From assembly GCA_002840245.1 (NCBI GenBank), contig PHAA01000025.1, positions 1 through 51,105 on the forward strand: a DNA stretch of 51,105 nt, read 5' to 3'. Position 1 is the stretch's first letter. Each line of letters starts with the position of its first letter. Origin of the DNA: Firmicutes bacterium HGW-Firmicutes-15 (GTDB lineage: Bacteria; Bacillota; Syntrophomonadia; Syntrophomonadales; Syntrophomonadaceae). A program made the position numbers and the translations under genes. The notes under the pieces were generated by a model that was given only the letters and a program-made list of their open reading frames with translations, was not told the DNA's origin and did not search any database. Shown here one piece after another: positions 10,421-19,764 of the stretch.

Positions 10421-11028
10421 AATGACATTTCTCCAAAATTCTTTAATATTTTAAGCCCTAGTTCACTGGACTTTTCTGGGTGGAACTGGGTAGCAAAAAG
10501 TCGCCCTTTTTCTATTGCAGAAACGAAATTTATGCCGTAATCAGTTCGGGCAGCAACTACTGCCTCATCCTCGGGAACCACATAATATGAGTGCACAAAG
10601 TAAAAATAGCTTTCACTAGAAATCCGTGCTAACAAATTGCTGGCTGGATTTATTTTTATTTGGTTCCAGCCCATGTGCGGCACTTTTAGACCAGGAGGAA
10701 GATCAAATTTTTCCACCCGGCCTTTTATTATATCCAGACCCTGATGTATCCCATTTTCATCGCTCTCGCTGAAAAGAAGCTGCAATCCCAGACAAATCCC
10801 CAAAAGTGGTGTTTGTCTCGCCACCAGTTCATGAATCGTCCGGTCAATGCCTAGTTCTCGCAAATTCTGTATTGCATCCGCAAAGGCTCCCACTCCAGGC
10901 AAAACCACCTTGTCTGCAGTCAATATCTCATCAGGGCGAGAAGTAGTAAAGGCCTCATAACCCAGCTTTAAAAAGGCATTCTTTACACTGGCCAGATTGC
11001 CCATCCCATAATCAATGATAGCTATCAA
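10417..11028 (-). CDS. hisH: Imidazole glycerol phosphate synthase glutaminase subunit HisH
   Basis: Class I glutamine amidotransferase that supplies ammonia to HisF. About 204 residues. The nucleophile Cys is in LLGICLGLQLLF and the catalytic His/Glu in TQFHPEKSSELG; the opening IAIIDYGMGNLASVKNAF is typical. The open frame extends to an ATG at 11067 inside hisB, but the TTG at 11028 has AGGGAGG nine bases upstream and gives the usual family N-terminus, so I place the start there. It lies 14 bases after hisB and overlaps hisA. Confidence 0.95.
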   Translation of the reverse strand: MIAIIDYGMGNLASVKNAFLKLGYEAFTTSRPDEILTADKVVLPGVGAFADAIQNLRELGIDRTIHELVARQTPLLGICLGLQLLFSESDENGIHQGLDIIKGRVEKFDLPPGLKVPHMGWNQIKINPASNLLARISSESYFYFVHSYYVVPEDEAVVAARTDYGINFVSAIEKGRLFATQFHPEKSSELGLKILKNFGEMSL

Positions 11029-11042
11029 TTTTACACGCCTCC

Positions 11043-11639
11043 CTAAAGTTTGCCCTTGGAGGACCATACCCCTTCAATACCGGGCGCGAAGGTGATGGCA
11101 GCTCTAAAAGCGCGAGCAAACGCCTTAAAAACAGCTTCAATGATGTGATGGGAATTTTCCCCTCGCAACAAATCAATATGTATAGTTATTCCCGCATGGT
11201 TAGCCAGGGCCTGAAAAAATTCTTTGATATTTTCCGTAGTGAGTACCCCTAATTTCTCCATTGGGACATTTACTGCATAAACCAGGTAAGGTCGACTCGA
11301 TAAATCAATGACTACTCTGGCCAAAGCCTCATCCATAGGCACGATCGCTGCCCCATAACGATTGATCCCCTGTTTCTCTCCCAGAGCCATTTTTATTGCT
11401 TCCCCCAAGCATATGCCTATGTCCTCCACCGTATGATGGTCATCTACTTCCATATCCCCCTGAGCGGTAACTTTAAGGTTACATAGACTGTGTACCGAAA
11501 ACAAAGTCAGCATATGACCAAGAAAGCTAATATCGGTATCGATTTGATTAAGGCCTTTGCCATCCAGTTCCAATTCCACGGAAATATCGGTCTCCCGAGT
11601 CTTCCTTTTGATTTCGCCTATTCTTTGTAGATCTCCCAT
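11043..11639 (-). CDS. hisB: Imidazoleglycerol-phosphate dehydratase HisB
   Basis: Manganese enzyme of step 6, the monofunctional type without a phosphatase domain (198 residues). The two internal half-repeats carry the metal-binding motifs: GHMLTLFSVH and DDHHTVEDIGICLGEA in the first, and NHAGITIHIDLLRGENSHHIIEAVFKAFARA in the second. The C-terminal WSSKGKL is typical. The ATG is one base after the hisD stop, and GGGGAG lies five bases upstream, inside hisD. Confidence 0.97.
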   Translation of the reverse strand: MGDLQRIGEIKRKTRETDISVELELDGKGLNQIDTDISFLGHMLTLFSVHSLCNLKVTAQGDMEVDDHHTVEDIGICLGEAIKMALGEKQGINRYGAAIVPMDEALARVVIDLSSRPYLVYAVNVPMEKLGVLTTENIKEFFQALANHAGITIHIDLLRGENSHHIIEAVFKAFARAFRAAITFAPGIEGVWSSKGKL

Positions 11640-11640
11640 G

Positions 11641-12927
11641 CTAACTCCCCTTTCTTACCTGCAAACAATTGGCATGCGCAGTCAGGCCCTCGACCTGGGC
11701 TAGTTTAATAATGTCATCGGCATCCTCTTCCATGCCAGCCTGAGAATAATAGATAATGCTCGAGGTCTTCATAAATGTATCAATGGTTACAGGTGAATAA
11801 AACCTTGCCGTGCCGCCGGTAGGCAGTATATGGTTGGGACCTGCCAAGTAGTCGCCGACCGGTTCGGGGGTGTTCTTCCCCATGAAAATAGCACCAGCAT
11901 TACGGATTTTACTCAGAATTTCAAAAGGCTTGTCTACCATTAATTCCAAATGCTCTGGCGCCACTTGATTAGCAACCGCGCAGGCTTCATTGATATCTTC
12001 AACCAAAATAAAGGCACCAAAATCATTCAAGGCTTTCTCGATGATTTCCCGACGGGAAAGATCTACTATTTGCCTGTCTATCTCTTTCTCGACCTTATCC
12101 AAAAGGTCTGCATCATCAGTCACCAGGATGCTGCGTGCCAGGACATCATGCTCAGCCTGGGACATCATGTCTGCCGCCAAGTAAACTGGATCTGCCTTAG
12201 AGTCAGCGACAATCAGAATTTCACTGGGACCAGCCAGCATGTCGATGTTCACGTCGCCATAGACCATTTTTTTTGCTATGGTAACATAAATGTTTCCGGG
12301 ACCACTGATAAGATCAACCTTTTTGATGGTCTGAGTTCCCCAGGCCAGACCAAAAATGGCCTGCGCGCCCCCCATCTTATAAATCTCGGTTAGTCCCAAT
12401 TCCGAGGCTGCAACCAGAGCATAAGGATTCATCTTGCCCATTCGGTCGGGAGGACTTACCATCACAATTTCCTCTACACCCGCTACCTGAGCTGGGATGG
12501 CATTCATTAAGACTGAAGATGGATAAGCTGCTGTGCCACCAGGAACATAGATGCCTACCCGCTGTAAAGGGCGGTGTAACTGACCTAAAATATTCCCCTT
12601 GGCATCTGGCTCCATCCAGGAGTTCCTTAACTGCTTACTATGGAAAGATTTAATATTATCAATGGCCTTACGAAGGGCAAAGACATAATCATCATCCACC
12701 AAATCCCAGGCCTCTTCTATCTCTTTTTCACTAACCAAGAAATTATCTTCATTGATACTAGCCCCATCATATTTTTCCGTAAAACTAAAAATCCCCTGGT
12801 TACCTTGGTTTTTAACCTCGCGAGCGATTTCAAGTACCCCTGCCTCGTACTGCCCCATATCCACCTGCCCAGCCAGCAAGAAAGCCTGTAAATCTCCAGT
12901 AGCGGTATTGATTCTCTTTATCTTCAT
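11641..12927 (-). CDS. hisD: Histidinol dehydrogenase HisD
   Basis: Zinc enzyme that oxidises histidinol to histidine in two NAD-dependent steps. 428 residues, full length. Recognisable are RPLQRVGIYVPGGTAAYPSS, ISGPGNIYVTIAKKMVYG, the zinc/substrate regions AGPSEILIVAD and SQAEHD, PEHLEL, and the late VGDYLAGPNHILPTGGTARF. ATG start with a G-rich ribosome site about seven bases upstream. It is packed between hisG and hisB with gaps of only a few bases. Confidence 0.97.
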   Translation of the reverse strand: MKIKRINTATGDLQAFLLAGQVDMGQYEAGVLEIAREVKNQGNQGIFSFTEKYDGASINEDNFLVSEKEIEEAWDLVDDDYVFALRKAIDNIKSFHSKQLRNSWMEPDAKGNILGQLHRPLQRVGIYVPGGTAAYPSSVLMNAIPAQVAGVEEIVMVSPPDRMGKMNPYALVAASELGLTEIYKMGGAQAIFGLAWGTQTIKKVDLISGPGNIYVTIAKKMVYGDVNIDMLAGPSEILIVADSKADPVYLAADMMSQAEHDVLARSILVTDDADLLDKVEKEIDRQIVDLSRREIIEKALNDFGAFILVEDINEACAVANQVAPEHLELMVDKPFEILSKIRNAGAIFMGKNTPEPVGDYLAGPNHILPTGGTARFYSPVTIDTFMKTSSIIYYSQAGMEEDADDIIKLAQVEGLTAHANCLQVRKGS

Positions 12928-12930
12928 TGC

Positions 12931-13581
12931 CTATGCCCCCTTAATCATGCCCTGAATCTTTTCCAACAGGGGTTGAATAATCTCATACTTAGTTCGATAA
13001 CTTACCCGGTTGCCGATTAAACGAGTGGTAGAATCCATTATGGTAACTAATTCAACCAGGTTATTTTCCCTGAGGGTTCGACCCGATGATACCAGGTCAA
13101 CGATTACGTCTGATAAACCCATCAAGGGAGCCAGTTCAATGTTGCCATGTAGCTTAATAACCTCAACTTGAAGTCCGTGCCGTCGAAAAAAACCTTCCGC
13201 GACCTGAGGAAATTTAGTGGCGACACGTTTATAATTCAATTCTTTGAGAGAAATACCATCCATTCCAGCAGGAATAGCTACCACAAACCGGCAGTAGCCA
13301 TATTCCAAATCCACCATTTCAAATACATCTTTACCCTGTTCGACGATTACGTCTTTGCCTACAATACCCAGATCAGCAGCTCCATGCTCCACATAGGCGG
13401 GTACGTCGGAGGGACGACAGATAATATATTTAATGCGGGGATCACCTGGGTAATCAAATACCATATTGCGGCTTTCAGAATCAACCCCATCAGTGGGTAG
13501 TCCGGCAGCATCCAATAAACCTACTGTTGGAGATAATAAAGTACCCTTGGACAGGGCAATAGTCAAACAATTATCATGCAT
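12931..13581 (-). CDS. hisG: ATP phosphoribosyltransferase catalytic subunit, short form HisG
   Basis: First committed step of histidine synthesis: PRPP plus ATP gives PR-ATP. About 216 residues without the C-terminal regulatory domain of long HisG, so it should need HisZ, encoded just upstream. Motifs: LTIALSKGTLL, the RPSDVPAYVEHGAADLGIVG region, and the PRPP loop DVIVDLVSSGRTLREN. The open frame extends to 13602, but the ATG at 13581 has AGGAGG eight bases upstream and is the start. Because it uses PRPP, it shares its substrate with PurF and with the riboswitch at 28022-28118. Confidence 0.96.
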   Translation of the reverse strand: MHDNCLTIALSKGTLLSPTVGLLDAAGLPTDGVDSESRNMVFDYPGDPRIKYIICRPSDVPAYVEHGAADLGIVGKDVIVEQGKDVFEMVDLEYGYCRFVVAIPAGMDGISLKELNYKRVATKFPQVAEGFFRRHGLQVEVIKLHGNIELAPLMGLSDVIVDLVSSGRTLRENNLVELVTIMDSTTRLIGNRVSYRTKYEIIQPLLEKIQGMIKGA

Positions 13582-13601
13582 AAAACTAACCTCCTGATTC
13601 A

Positions 13602-14762
13602 TTACTCAGCATCAAGATAAATAATAATATAATTAGTACAAGCTGCCAGCTTCTCATGTAAATCAACCCGGCTAAGGCCCTCTACGTCTAGTTCGACAAT
13701 CTTGCCTTCTTTCCTCAACTCATCCGCTTTTTGTACCATAACCTGCAAGTTATTCCCTCCCACTATATAGCGCGGGGGCTCTTCTTCCTGATTTTTCAAA
13801 ACCAGGGCCAGACGATCCATTCCCAAGGCAAATCCGGTGGCTGGACAGGAGAATCCAAATTGTGATAGAAGCTTATCATATCGTCCTCCTCCCAGGAGAC
13901 CATATCCCAACTCTGGCGAAAATCCTTCGAAAACCACACCAGTATAGTAATCCAATCCTCTTAACACGCCCATGTCCACGAGTATATGTTCTTCCACCCC
14001 CAAGCTCTTCAAGGCTGCATATACTTCCATAAGTTCCTCAACCGCTATTACCGCATTCCGGCTTTTCTCTATGTATGGCAAACTCTTCAAAACATCAAGG
14101 CCGCCATGCAAGGTCGGCAGCCTGGCAATCGTTTCTTTCAAAAGATCATTAATGGGCAACTTTTCTAACATCCTGGATAGTTCCACCAGGTCCTTTTTCT
14201 CCACCAAGTTCCTGATAACTTGCTTATCTTCAGGTTGAATGGCACTATCATCGAGCAAGCTGTTAAATATGCCAATCTGATTCAGGCTAACCTTAAAATT
14301 CTCCAAGCCAAAATCAAGTAAGGCTTTAACTGCCAGGCTGATTACTTCGGCATCAGCCCAAGCTCCCGGTGCGCCCAGCAGTTCTATGCCCATCTGCCAG
14401 AATTCCCGGTATTGAGCTAAATGCGGCTGCACATGACGAAAAACGTTAGCTGAATAATAGAGCCTGCGGGGTAATACCTCATCCTGCATATGAGTGGCTG
14501 CCAGACGAGCTATGGATACTGTCATTTCGGGACGCAAAGATACTATTCCCCCTTCCCGGTCCATGAACAGGAAGAGTTTCTCGCGGATGTTCCCTCCAAC
14601 TCCCGCCTCTACAACCTCTAATAATTCAAATGTAGGGGTTATCACTTCTTCATAACCAAAAGAAGTGAATATCTGACTAGCCTTCTTTTCCAGGCTTCTT
14701 CTGGTTTTCACCTCATCCGGCAACAAATCGCGTAATCCTTTAGGAATTTCTCTATTTCTCAT
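13602..14762 (-). CDS. hisZ: ATP phosphoribosyltransferase regulatory subunit HisZ
   Basis: A histidyl-tRNA synthetase paralogue that binds short HisG and makes it active and histidine-sensitive. 386 residues. It keeps the class II synthetase core: IPKGLRDLLPDEV, motif 2-like RLYYSANVFRHVQPHLAQYREFWQMGIELLG, and GLDYYTGVVFEGFSPELGYGLLGGGRYDKLL. It is shorter than HisRS, with only a small C-terminal part. I place the start at the ATG at 14762, with AAAGGAG seven bases upstream, which overlaps the end of the YerC-like gene by 11 bases. HisRS was considered, but the length and the neighbouring short hisG favour HisZ. Confidence 0.93.
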   Translation of the reverse strand: MRNREIPKGLRDLLPDEVKTRRSLEKKASQIFTSFGYEEVITPTFELLEVVEAGVGGNIREKLFLFMDREGGIVSLRPEMTVSIARLAATHMQDEVLPRRLYYSANVFRHVQPHLAQYREFWQMGIELLGAPGAWADAEVISLAVKALLDFGLENFKVSLNQIGIFNSLLDDSAIQPEDKQVIRNLVEKKDLVELSRMLEKLPINDLLKETIARLPTLHGGLDVLKSLPYIEKSRNAVIAVEELMEVYAALKSLGVEEHILVDMGVLRGLDYYTGVVFEGFSPELGYGLLGGGRYDKLLSQFGFSCPATGFALGMDRLALVLKNQEEEPPRYIVGGNNLQVMVQKADELRKEGKIVELDVEGLSRVDLHEKLAACTNYIIIYLDAE

Positions 14763-15063
14763 GTCCTGACTCCTTTTGCATCTTAATAAGAACTCTTTTG
14801 TACCCATCCGCTCCATAATTCAAACAACGTTTTACCCGGCTGATCGTAGCCGTGCTAGCACCTGTCTCCCGCGCCACCTCGTTGTAGGTCGTCTCGACAG
14901 AGAGCAGTTTGGCAACATTGATGCGCTGGGACATGGCTTTAATCTCTGTTATTGTACAGAGGTCATCCAGGAAACGGTATACGTCCTCTTCGTTCTGTAA
15001 ACTTAATATGGCCTGAACCAATAGGTCGCAGTTAGGTTCCTTCCAATTCGGTGTAAAATCCAT
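14752..15063 (-). CDS. YerC/YecD family TrpR-related regulator
   Basis: A 103-residue helical DNA-binding protein of the TrpR-like YerC family. The helix-turn-helix is visible in TYNEVARETGASTATISRVKRCLNYG (about residues 59-84), preceded by DLCTITEIKAMSQRINVAKLL, the family core. It overlaps hisZ by 11 bases, and family members are often found next to his genes in Firmicutes, so a role in regulating histidine synthesis is a reasonable inference. The ligand and the operator are not evident from the sequence. Confidence 0.9.
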   Translation of the reverse strand: MDFTPNWKEPNCDLLVQAILSLQNEEDVYRFLDDLCTITEIKAMSQRINVAKLLSVETTYNEVARETGASTATISRVKRCLNYGADGYKRVLIKMQKESGHEK

Positions 15064-15080
15064 CCTGATACCTCCCCTGC

Positions 15081-15746
15081 TTATAGAAGCCGGACATCAT
15101 TGATCATGATTTTCAACTCACATTGGAGATGCTCTGCGGCATGCTTGCACATTAGCATTTTAGTTAGAAAAATCTCGAAATATTCCATAACCGAGCAAAC
15201 ACTGGTGTCTATCTCCAACTTCATCACGATGGTATTATCTTCTGCATTGGCCTGAATTTTCGATTTTGTAACCGCGTAGTTTACCCTGTCTCGGGTAGTA
15301 AAGGTAGCAAAATCGGTCTTCCTCACCCTGGAACGGTGGACATCGGATTTATCAGCTAATATCAGAGCAGCCGCAACATTATTGACCGGTTTACCGTCCG
15401 CATGTTCTTCATGGTTGCCTATAGCACCCATGATAACAGCAATTTCCTCCGCTTCCATTCCCAGTTCCAATAGTATATTAAAAGCAATTATGGCTCCAGA
15501 CATGCCATGCCCGTAACGATTGACCAGATTGCCTATATCATGCAGGTAACCAGCCATAGCACCTAATTCTGCATCCCGGTTTGAAAAGCCCAACGTATTA
15601 AGGATTTCGGAACACAGCGATGAAATGTGTTCAGCGTGGTGCAAGTTATGTTCGAGTGCACCCATATTTCCAATATAAGCATTGCCCATCTTAAGATAAT
15701 CAGTAATTAACTGGTTTTTTTTGAGCGTTTCCAGAGTTATCGCCAT
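15081..15746 (-). CDS. HD-domain phosphohydrolase-like protein
   Basis: A 221-residue cytoplasmic protein with an HD-superfamily metal site: His in HNLHHAEHISSLC (about residue 35), the HD pair in GYLHDIGNL (about residues 69-70), His in GHGMSGAIIAFN, the conserved IGNHEEH stretch and the closing Asp in ALILADKSDVHRSRVR. Substrate unknown; members may be phosphohydrolases of nucleotides or second messengers. The C-terminal third looks like a small separate alpha/beta domain. It lies 17 bases before the yerC-like gene and 13 after the TPR-like membrane protein, so it is co-transcribed with the pur and his genes, which may hint at a nucleotide-related role. Confidence 0.8.
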   Translation of the reverse strand: MAITLETLKKNQLITDYLKMGNAYIGNMGALEHNLHHAEHISSLCSEILNTLGFSNRDAELGAMAGYLHDIGNLVNRYGHGMSGAIIAFNILLELGMEAEEIAVIMGAIGNHEEHADGKPVNNVAAALILADKSDVHRSRVRKTDFATFTTRDRVNYAVTKSKIQANAEDNTIVMKLEIDTSVCSVMEYFEIFLTKMLMCKHAAEHLQCELKIMINDVRLL

Positions 15747-15759
15747 GAAAATCCCATCC

Positions 15760-16290
15760 TTATTCTATACTTTTCCGAAGATTGCGTGATTCCTGTGCAG
15801 CTCTAGTATTTTTGGGCAGAGCATCAATGATCCTCTTGGCCTCATCTTTATCGCCTGCCTCGATGAGCTGCCGGGCCGTTTCCAACTGCTGGTGGGCTTC
15901 TTTTTCAGTCTGAGCCTCACTGATCTTCTCCTTCATTTGTTCCGGCTTGCCCAGCTTTTCCAAACCCGCAAATTTTTCTATCGCAGCATCATACTGACCT
16001 TCTGCCACCAGGGATGCTCCACTGGTTATTATTTTCTTAACTTGAATCCGTTCCGGCAGGTGTACGAGGTTATAAGCATATGCCCCCAATACTACTAGAA
16101 GACCAAGCGCGCAGATACTCCAAACCAAGGAATAACGGGGGGTTCTGACCATAAAGCCCAGTATAAATACAAATGGCATACCCAGCATGAATGTCGTTTT
16201 CAGGAACTCCCTAGTAGGGATGAAGTACAACATAACTCCTACGGTTATTATTAACAGCATCCTTAAATAAGGCTTGAAGTTAGCGCTCAT
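15760..16290 (-). CDS. Small membrane protein with TPR-like tail
   Basis: A 176-residue protein with about three hydrophobic segments in its first half (residues 10-24, 32-48 and 53-73), then a soluble helical tail with repeat-like helices (SLVAEGQYDAAIEKFAGLEKLG and ARQLIEAGDKDEAKRIIDALP) that resemble TPR units. I cannot assign a function. It begins ten bases after purD on the same strand and precedes the HD protein by 13 bases, so it is part of the long operon. ATG start. Confidence 0.75.
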   Translation of the reverse strand: MSANFKPYLRMLLIITVGVMLYFIPTREFLKTTFMLGMPFVFILGFMVRTPRYSLVWSICALGLLVVLGAYAYNLVHLPERIQVKKIITSGASLVAEGQYDAAIEKFAGLEKLGKPEQMKEKISEAQTEKEAHQQLETARQLIEAGDKDEAKRIIDALPKNTRAAQESRNLRKSIE

Positions 16291-16300
16291 ACCATACCTC

Positions 16301-17578
16301 CTATCGCAAGGCTCTGCGGCCTATATCACGTCGGAAATGCATCCCCTCAAAACTGAGCTTAAGAACTTCCTGATATACCTTCTGTATAGCATCCTCAATA
16401 GAATTACCACGGGATACTACTGCAAGAACCCTCCCCCCATCAGTTATCAACTGACCTTGGTTGAGGGCTGTCCCGGCATGAAAAACAATGGTTTCGGCTT
16501 CTAGTTTCTCCAGACCAGTAATCATTTTCCCTTTTTCATAGGCCGCCGGATACCCGCCAGAAGCCAGCACGACCCCCACGCAGGCTCCGGTATTGATTTC
16601 TACCTGGTAACCTTTCAAGTTGCCTGCAGCGGAGGCTTCCAGAATCGGGAACAAATCCCCTTTTATCATCGGCATCAGAACCTGAGTTTCCGGGTCACCA
16701 AAGCGTGCGTTGTATTCTAGAACTTTAGGGCCATCCGCAGTAACCATTAAGCCAGCATAGAGCACCCCTTGGTAGGGGCATCCTTCTTTTTGCATTGCTT
16801 CTATGGTAGGCTTTATTACCTCGGTTATGATACGCTGGTGTAGTTCTTCCGTATATAGCGGGGGATTAGTGTAAGCTCCCATCCCGCCTGTATTAGGTCC
16901 TTCATCATTATCAAAAACCCGCTTGTGATCCTGGGCTGACAATAAAGATACAAAATCCTGCCCATCACTTATGGCAAAGAAACTTAATTCCTCACCAACC
17001 AGGCATTCTTCAATAACAACCCGGTCGCCAGCATCACCAAAGCTCTTATCCTGCATGATGCTATGAATGGCTTCATCAGCTTCAGCTTGGCTAAGGGCTA
17101 TCACTACCCCTTTACCGGCTGCCAATCCATCTGCTTTAATAACCACCGCTTGACCGGCTTCGATATAAGTACGAGCACAAGTTTGGGCGGCAATAATGTC
17201 ATCAAAGACCTCATAGCGAGCAGTAGGAATACCATATTTTTTAAAAAGGTTTTTAGAGAATACTTTACTGCCCTCCAGTTGAGCTGCGGCCGCAGTTGGG
17301 CCAAATATTAACATCCCTTCCTGGCGGAACCGATCAACTATCCCTCTTACCAGCGGTGCTTCCGGCCCCACTACCGTTAGACTGACGTCTGACTTGCGTG
17401 CAAATGCCAGCAAGCTCTCTATGTCGGCAGCCTGAATATCAATGCACTCTGCCAGGTCTTTCATCCCGGGGTTACCCGGTGCAACATATATTTTCTCAAT
17501 TAGAGGACTCTGGGCTAACTTCCAGACCAGGGCATGTTCGCGTCCGCCCTGCCCAATAACCAATATCTTCTTTCCCAC
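16301..17578 (-). CDS. purD: Phosphoribosylamine-glycine ligase PurD (GARS)
   Basis: Second step of purine synthesis: PRA, glycine and ATP give GAR. 425 residues, with the N-terminal GQGGREHALVWKLAQSP, the ATP-grasp domain (VIKADGLAAGKGVVIA, then EECLVGEELSFFAISDG and GPNTGGMGAYTNPP) and LEYNARFGDPETQVLMP carrying metal ligands. The usual final gene of a purEBCSQLFMNHD set. ATG start; it follows purH by 26 bases. Confidence 0.97.
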   Translation of the reverse strand: MGKKILVIGQGGREHALVWKLAQSPLIEKIYVAPGNPGMKDLAECIDIQAADIESLLAFARKSDVSLTVVGPEAPLVRGIVDRFRQEGMLIFGPTAAAAQLEGSKVFSKNLFKKYGIPTARYEVFDDIIAAQTCARTYIEAGQAVVIKADGLAAGKGVVIALSQAEADEAIHSIMQDKSFGDAGDRVVIEECLVGEELSFFAISDGQDFVSLLSAQDHKRVFDNDEGPNTGGMGAYTNPPLYTEELHQRIITEVIKPTIEAMQKEGCPYQGVLYAGLMVTADGPKVLEYNARFGDPETQVLMPMIKGDLFPILEASAAGNLKGYQVEINTGACVGVVLASGGYPAAYEKGKMITGLEKLEAETIVFHAGTALNQGQLITDGGRVLAVVSRGNSIEDAIQKVYQEVLKLSFEGMHFRRDIGRRALR

Positions 17579-17604
17579 AATGACCTACCTCCGACCAGAT
17601 ATTT

Positions 17605-19122
17605 TTAATGCTTGAAATGACGTATCCCGGTAAACACCATAGCGATGCCATGGTAGTCGCACTCCTCAATGCTCTCCTGATCGTGGATAGAGCCACCCGG
17701 TTGAATAATCGCCCGGATACCTGCTCTAGCAGCTATTTCCACCGTATCCTTGAAAGGGAAGAAGGCATCTGAAGCCATAACCGCTCCCTTGCATTTTTCC
17801 ACGTCTTTTAAAGCAATCGCAGCTGAACCTACCCGATTCATCTGCCCGGCACCCACGCCCACAGTCATGCCATTTTTGGCTATCACAATCGCGTTTGATT
17901 TGACATGCTTGGCTACCTTCCAAGCCAATAAAAGTGCCTTAAGCTCTTCCTCACTGGGAGCACTCTGAGTAACTACCTTTAGGCTGTTGACATCCAGTTC
18001 TTCCTGGTCCATCTCCTGGACAACAAACCCGCCATCCACCGTTCGAATCTGCAAATCAACTGCCGCTACCAACGGCAATTCCAATACTCGGAGGTTTTTC
18101 CTCCCCCGCAGACATTCCATAGCATCGTCATCATATCCAGGGGCGATAATACACTCCATGAAAGGCTCTACTGCTTTGCGGGCGGTAACTAAATCTACCG
18201 GGCGATTAAAAGCAATAATTCCTCCGAAGGCCGAAAGTGGATCTCCAGCAAAGGCCTTGTCGAAAGCTTCATCCAAAGTACTTCCCAAAGCTGTTCCACA
18301 GGGATTGGTATGTTTGACAATTACGCAGGCTATATCTTCAAATTCCTTTACCAGTGACCATGCTGCTTGAGTATCAATGATATTATTATAGGATAGCTCC
18401 TTGCCGTTTAACTGTTTCGCATCGGCCAAACCCATACCCGGGTTCATGCTGCGATAAAAACAAGCCTTCTGGTGAGGGTTTTCCCCGTAGCGCAGTTCAT
18501 AAACCTTTTCTCCTGCCAATACCATGTTATCCAAGAAGGTTTCTCCATCAATTCCGGCCAGATAAGCAGAAATCATGGCATCATAAGCTGCTGTATGGGA
18601 GAATGCCTCCAAAGCTAGTTTAAATCTCAGTTTCTTACTCAGATCACCTTCGGTCTCCAGTTCCTTTAATACCGGCCAGTAAAACTCTGGTTTCACAATA
18701 ATTATAACGGCTTCATAGTTCTTGGCTGCCGACCTTACCATAGTAGGCCCGCCGATATCGATATTCTCAATGGCTTCTTCCAGACTAACGTCTTTTTTAC
18801 TCACCGTCTCCCGGAATGGATAAAGATTCACTACAACTATATCAATAGTTTGAATCTTATTTTCCTCAATCTGACGCAAATGGTCAGGGGTTCGGCGCGC
18901 TAAGATCCCGCCATGAATTTTCGGATGCAGGGTTTTTACCCGCCCGTCCAAAATCTCCGGGAAACCCGTAATATCTGCCACCTGGCGGACTTTGACCCCA
19001 GCTTCCTCTAGAGTGGAATAAGTTCCCCCCGTGGATATTATTTCATAGTCTAACTTTTCCAGCCCCCTGGCGAATTCAACTATTCCCTCTTTATTTGATA
19101 CACTGATAAGCGCTCTCTTCAT
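17605..19122 (-). CDS. purH: Bifunctional AICAR formyltransferase / IMP cyclohydrolase PurH
   Basis: Last two steps to IMP. 505 residues. The N-terminal cyclohydrolase (MGS-like) domain shows [48 protein letters not shown]-type sequence and [15 protein letters not shown]. The C-terminal formyltransferase shows [14 protein letters not shown], the catalytic [29 protein letters not shown] and [10 protein letters not shown]. It also consumes the AICAR released by HisF/HisH, the metabolic bridge between the pur and his genes of this array. It follows purN by 15 bases. Confidence 0.98.
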   Translation of the reverse strand: MKRALISVSNKEGIVEFARGLEKLDYEIISTGGTYSTLEEAGVKVRQVADITGFPEILDGRVKTLHPKIHGGILARRTPDHLRQIEENKIQTIDIVVVNLYPFRETVSKKDVSLEEAIENIDIGGPTMVRSAAKNYEAVIIIVKPEFYWPVLKELETEGDLSKKLRFKLALEAFSHTAAYDAMISAYLAGIDGETFLDNMVLAGEKVYELRYGENPHQKACFYRSMNPGMGLADAKQLNGKELSYNNIIDTQAAWSLVKEFEDIACVIVKHTNPCGTALGSTLDEAFDKAFAGDPLSAFGGIIAFNRPVDLVTARKAVEPFMECIIAPGYDDDAMECLRGRKNLRVLELPLVAAVDLQIRTVDGGFVVQEMDQEELDVNSLKVVTQSAPSEEELKALLLAWKVAKHVKSNAIVIAKNGMTVGVGAGQMNRVGSAAIALKDVEKCKGAVMASDAFFPFKDTVEIAARAGIRAIIQPGGSIHDQESIEECDYHGIAMVFTGIRHFKH

Positions 19123-19137
19123 TGCGATGTCATCCTC

Positions 19138-19764
19138 CTAATTAATATGTACTGTCCTATCCTTGATAAAAACCCTGCCCTCCGCCAGTAGCTGTAAAGC
19201 CTGGCAGTAGCTTCGATGTTCTTCCACTAAAATTCGGGCCGAAAGACTGTCTTCGTTATCATTAGGGTACACCACCACGACTGCCTGCATAATAATAGGC
19301 CCGGTGTCCATCCCCTCATCTACAAAATGAACTGTACAGCCGCTAACTTTGACTCCATAATCCAGGGCCTGTTGCTGAGCATTCAGCCCGGTAAAAGACG
19401 GCAAAAGAGCCGGGTGAATGTTTACGATTCTCATCTTATAAGCATCCAGCATTACCTTGCCCACCAGCCTCATGTAACCGGCCAGGACAACGATATCGAT
19501 GTTCCGCGCCACTAATTGAGCCACGATTTCCGCCTCATACTGTTCCCGGTTCTGATAGCCACGCGGATCAATAAATAGGGCAGTAATTCCTGCATCCACG
19601 GCTTTACCCAGAGCCGGCGCCTCTTCCTTATCGCTTATAAGCAGGCATATTTCCGCATCTAATTCTCCCTTTTGAATCGCTTCCCATAGCGCCAAGAAAT
19701 TACTTCCTCGTCCCGAGGCCAAGACTGCTAATTTTAGCCGCCCAGGTTCCATTACTCTCATCAT
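19138..19764 (-). CDS. purN: Phosphoribosylglycinamide formyltransferase PurN
   Basis: Formyl-THF-dependent GAR transformylase, third step of the pathway. 208 residues. Motifs: [19 protein letters not shown], the formyltransferase core [10 protein letters not shown], the catalytic Asn/His in [21 protein letters not shown], and Asp in [17 protein letters not shown]. Starts with tandem ATGs that overlap the purM stop, so translation is probably coupled. Confidence 0.97.
   Translation of the reverse strand: MMRVMEPGRLKLAVLASGRGSNFLALWEAIQKGELDAEICLLISDKEEAPALGKAVDAGITALFIDPRGYQNREQYEAEIVAQLVARNIDIVVLAGYMRLVGKVMLDAYKMRIVNIHPALLPSFTGLNAQQQALDYGVKVSGCTVHFVDEGMDTGPIIMQAVVVVYPNDNEDSLSARILVEEHRSYCQALQLLAEGRVFIKDRTVHIN

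Noticed and set aside
15064-15080. T-box or histidine leader peptide before hisZ
   Set aside because: Gaps between yerC, the HD gene and the membrane protein are under 20 bases, too short, and no run of His codons was seen.
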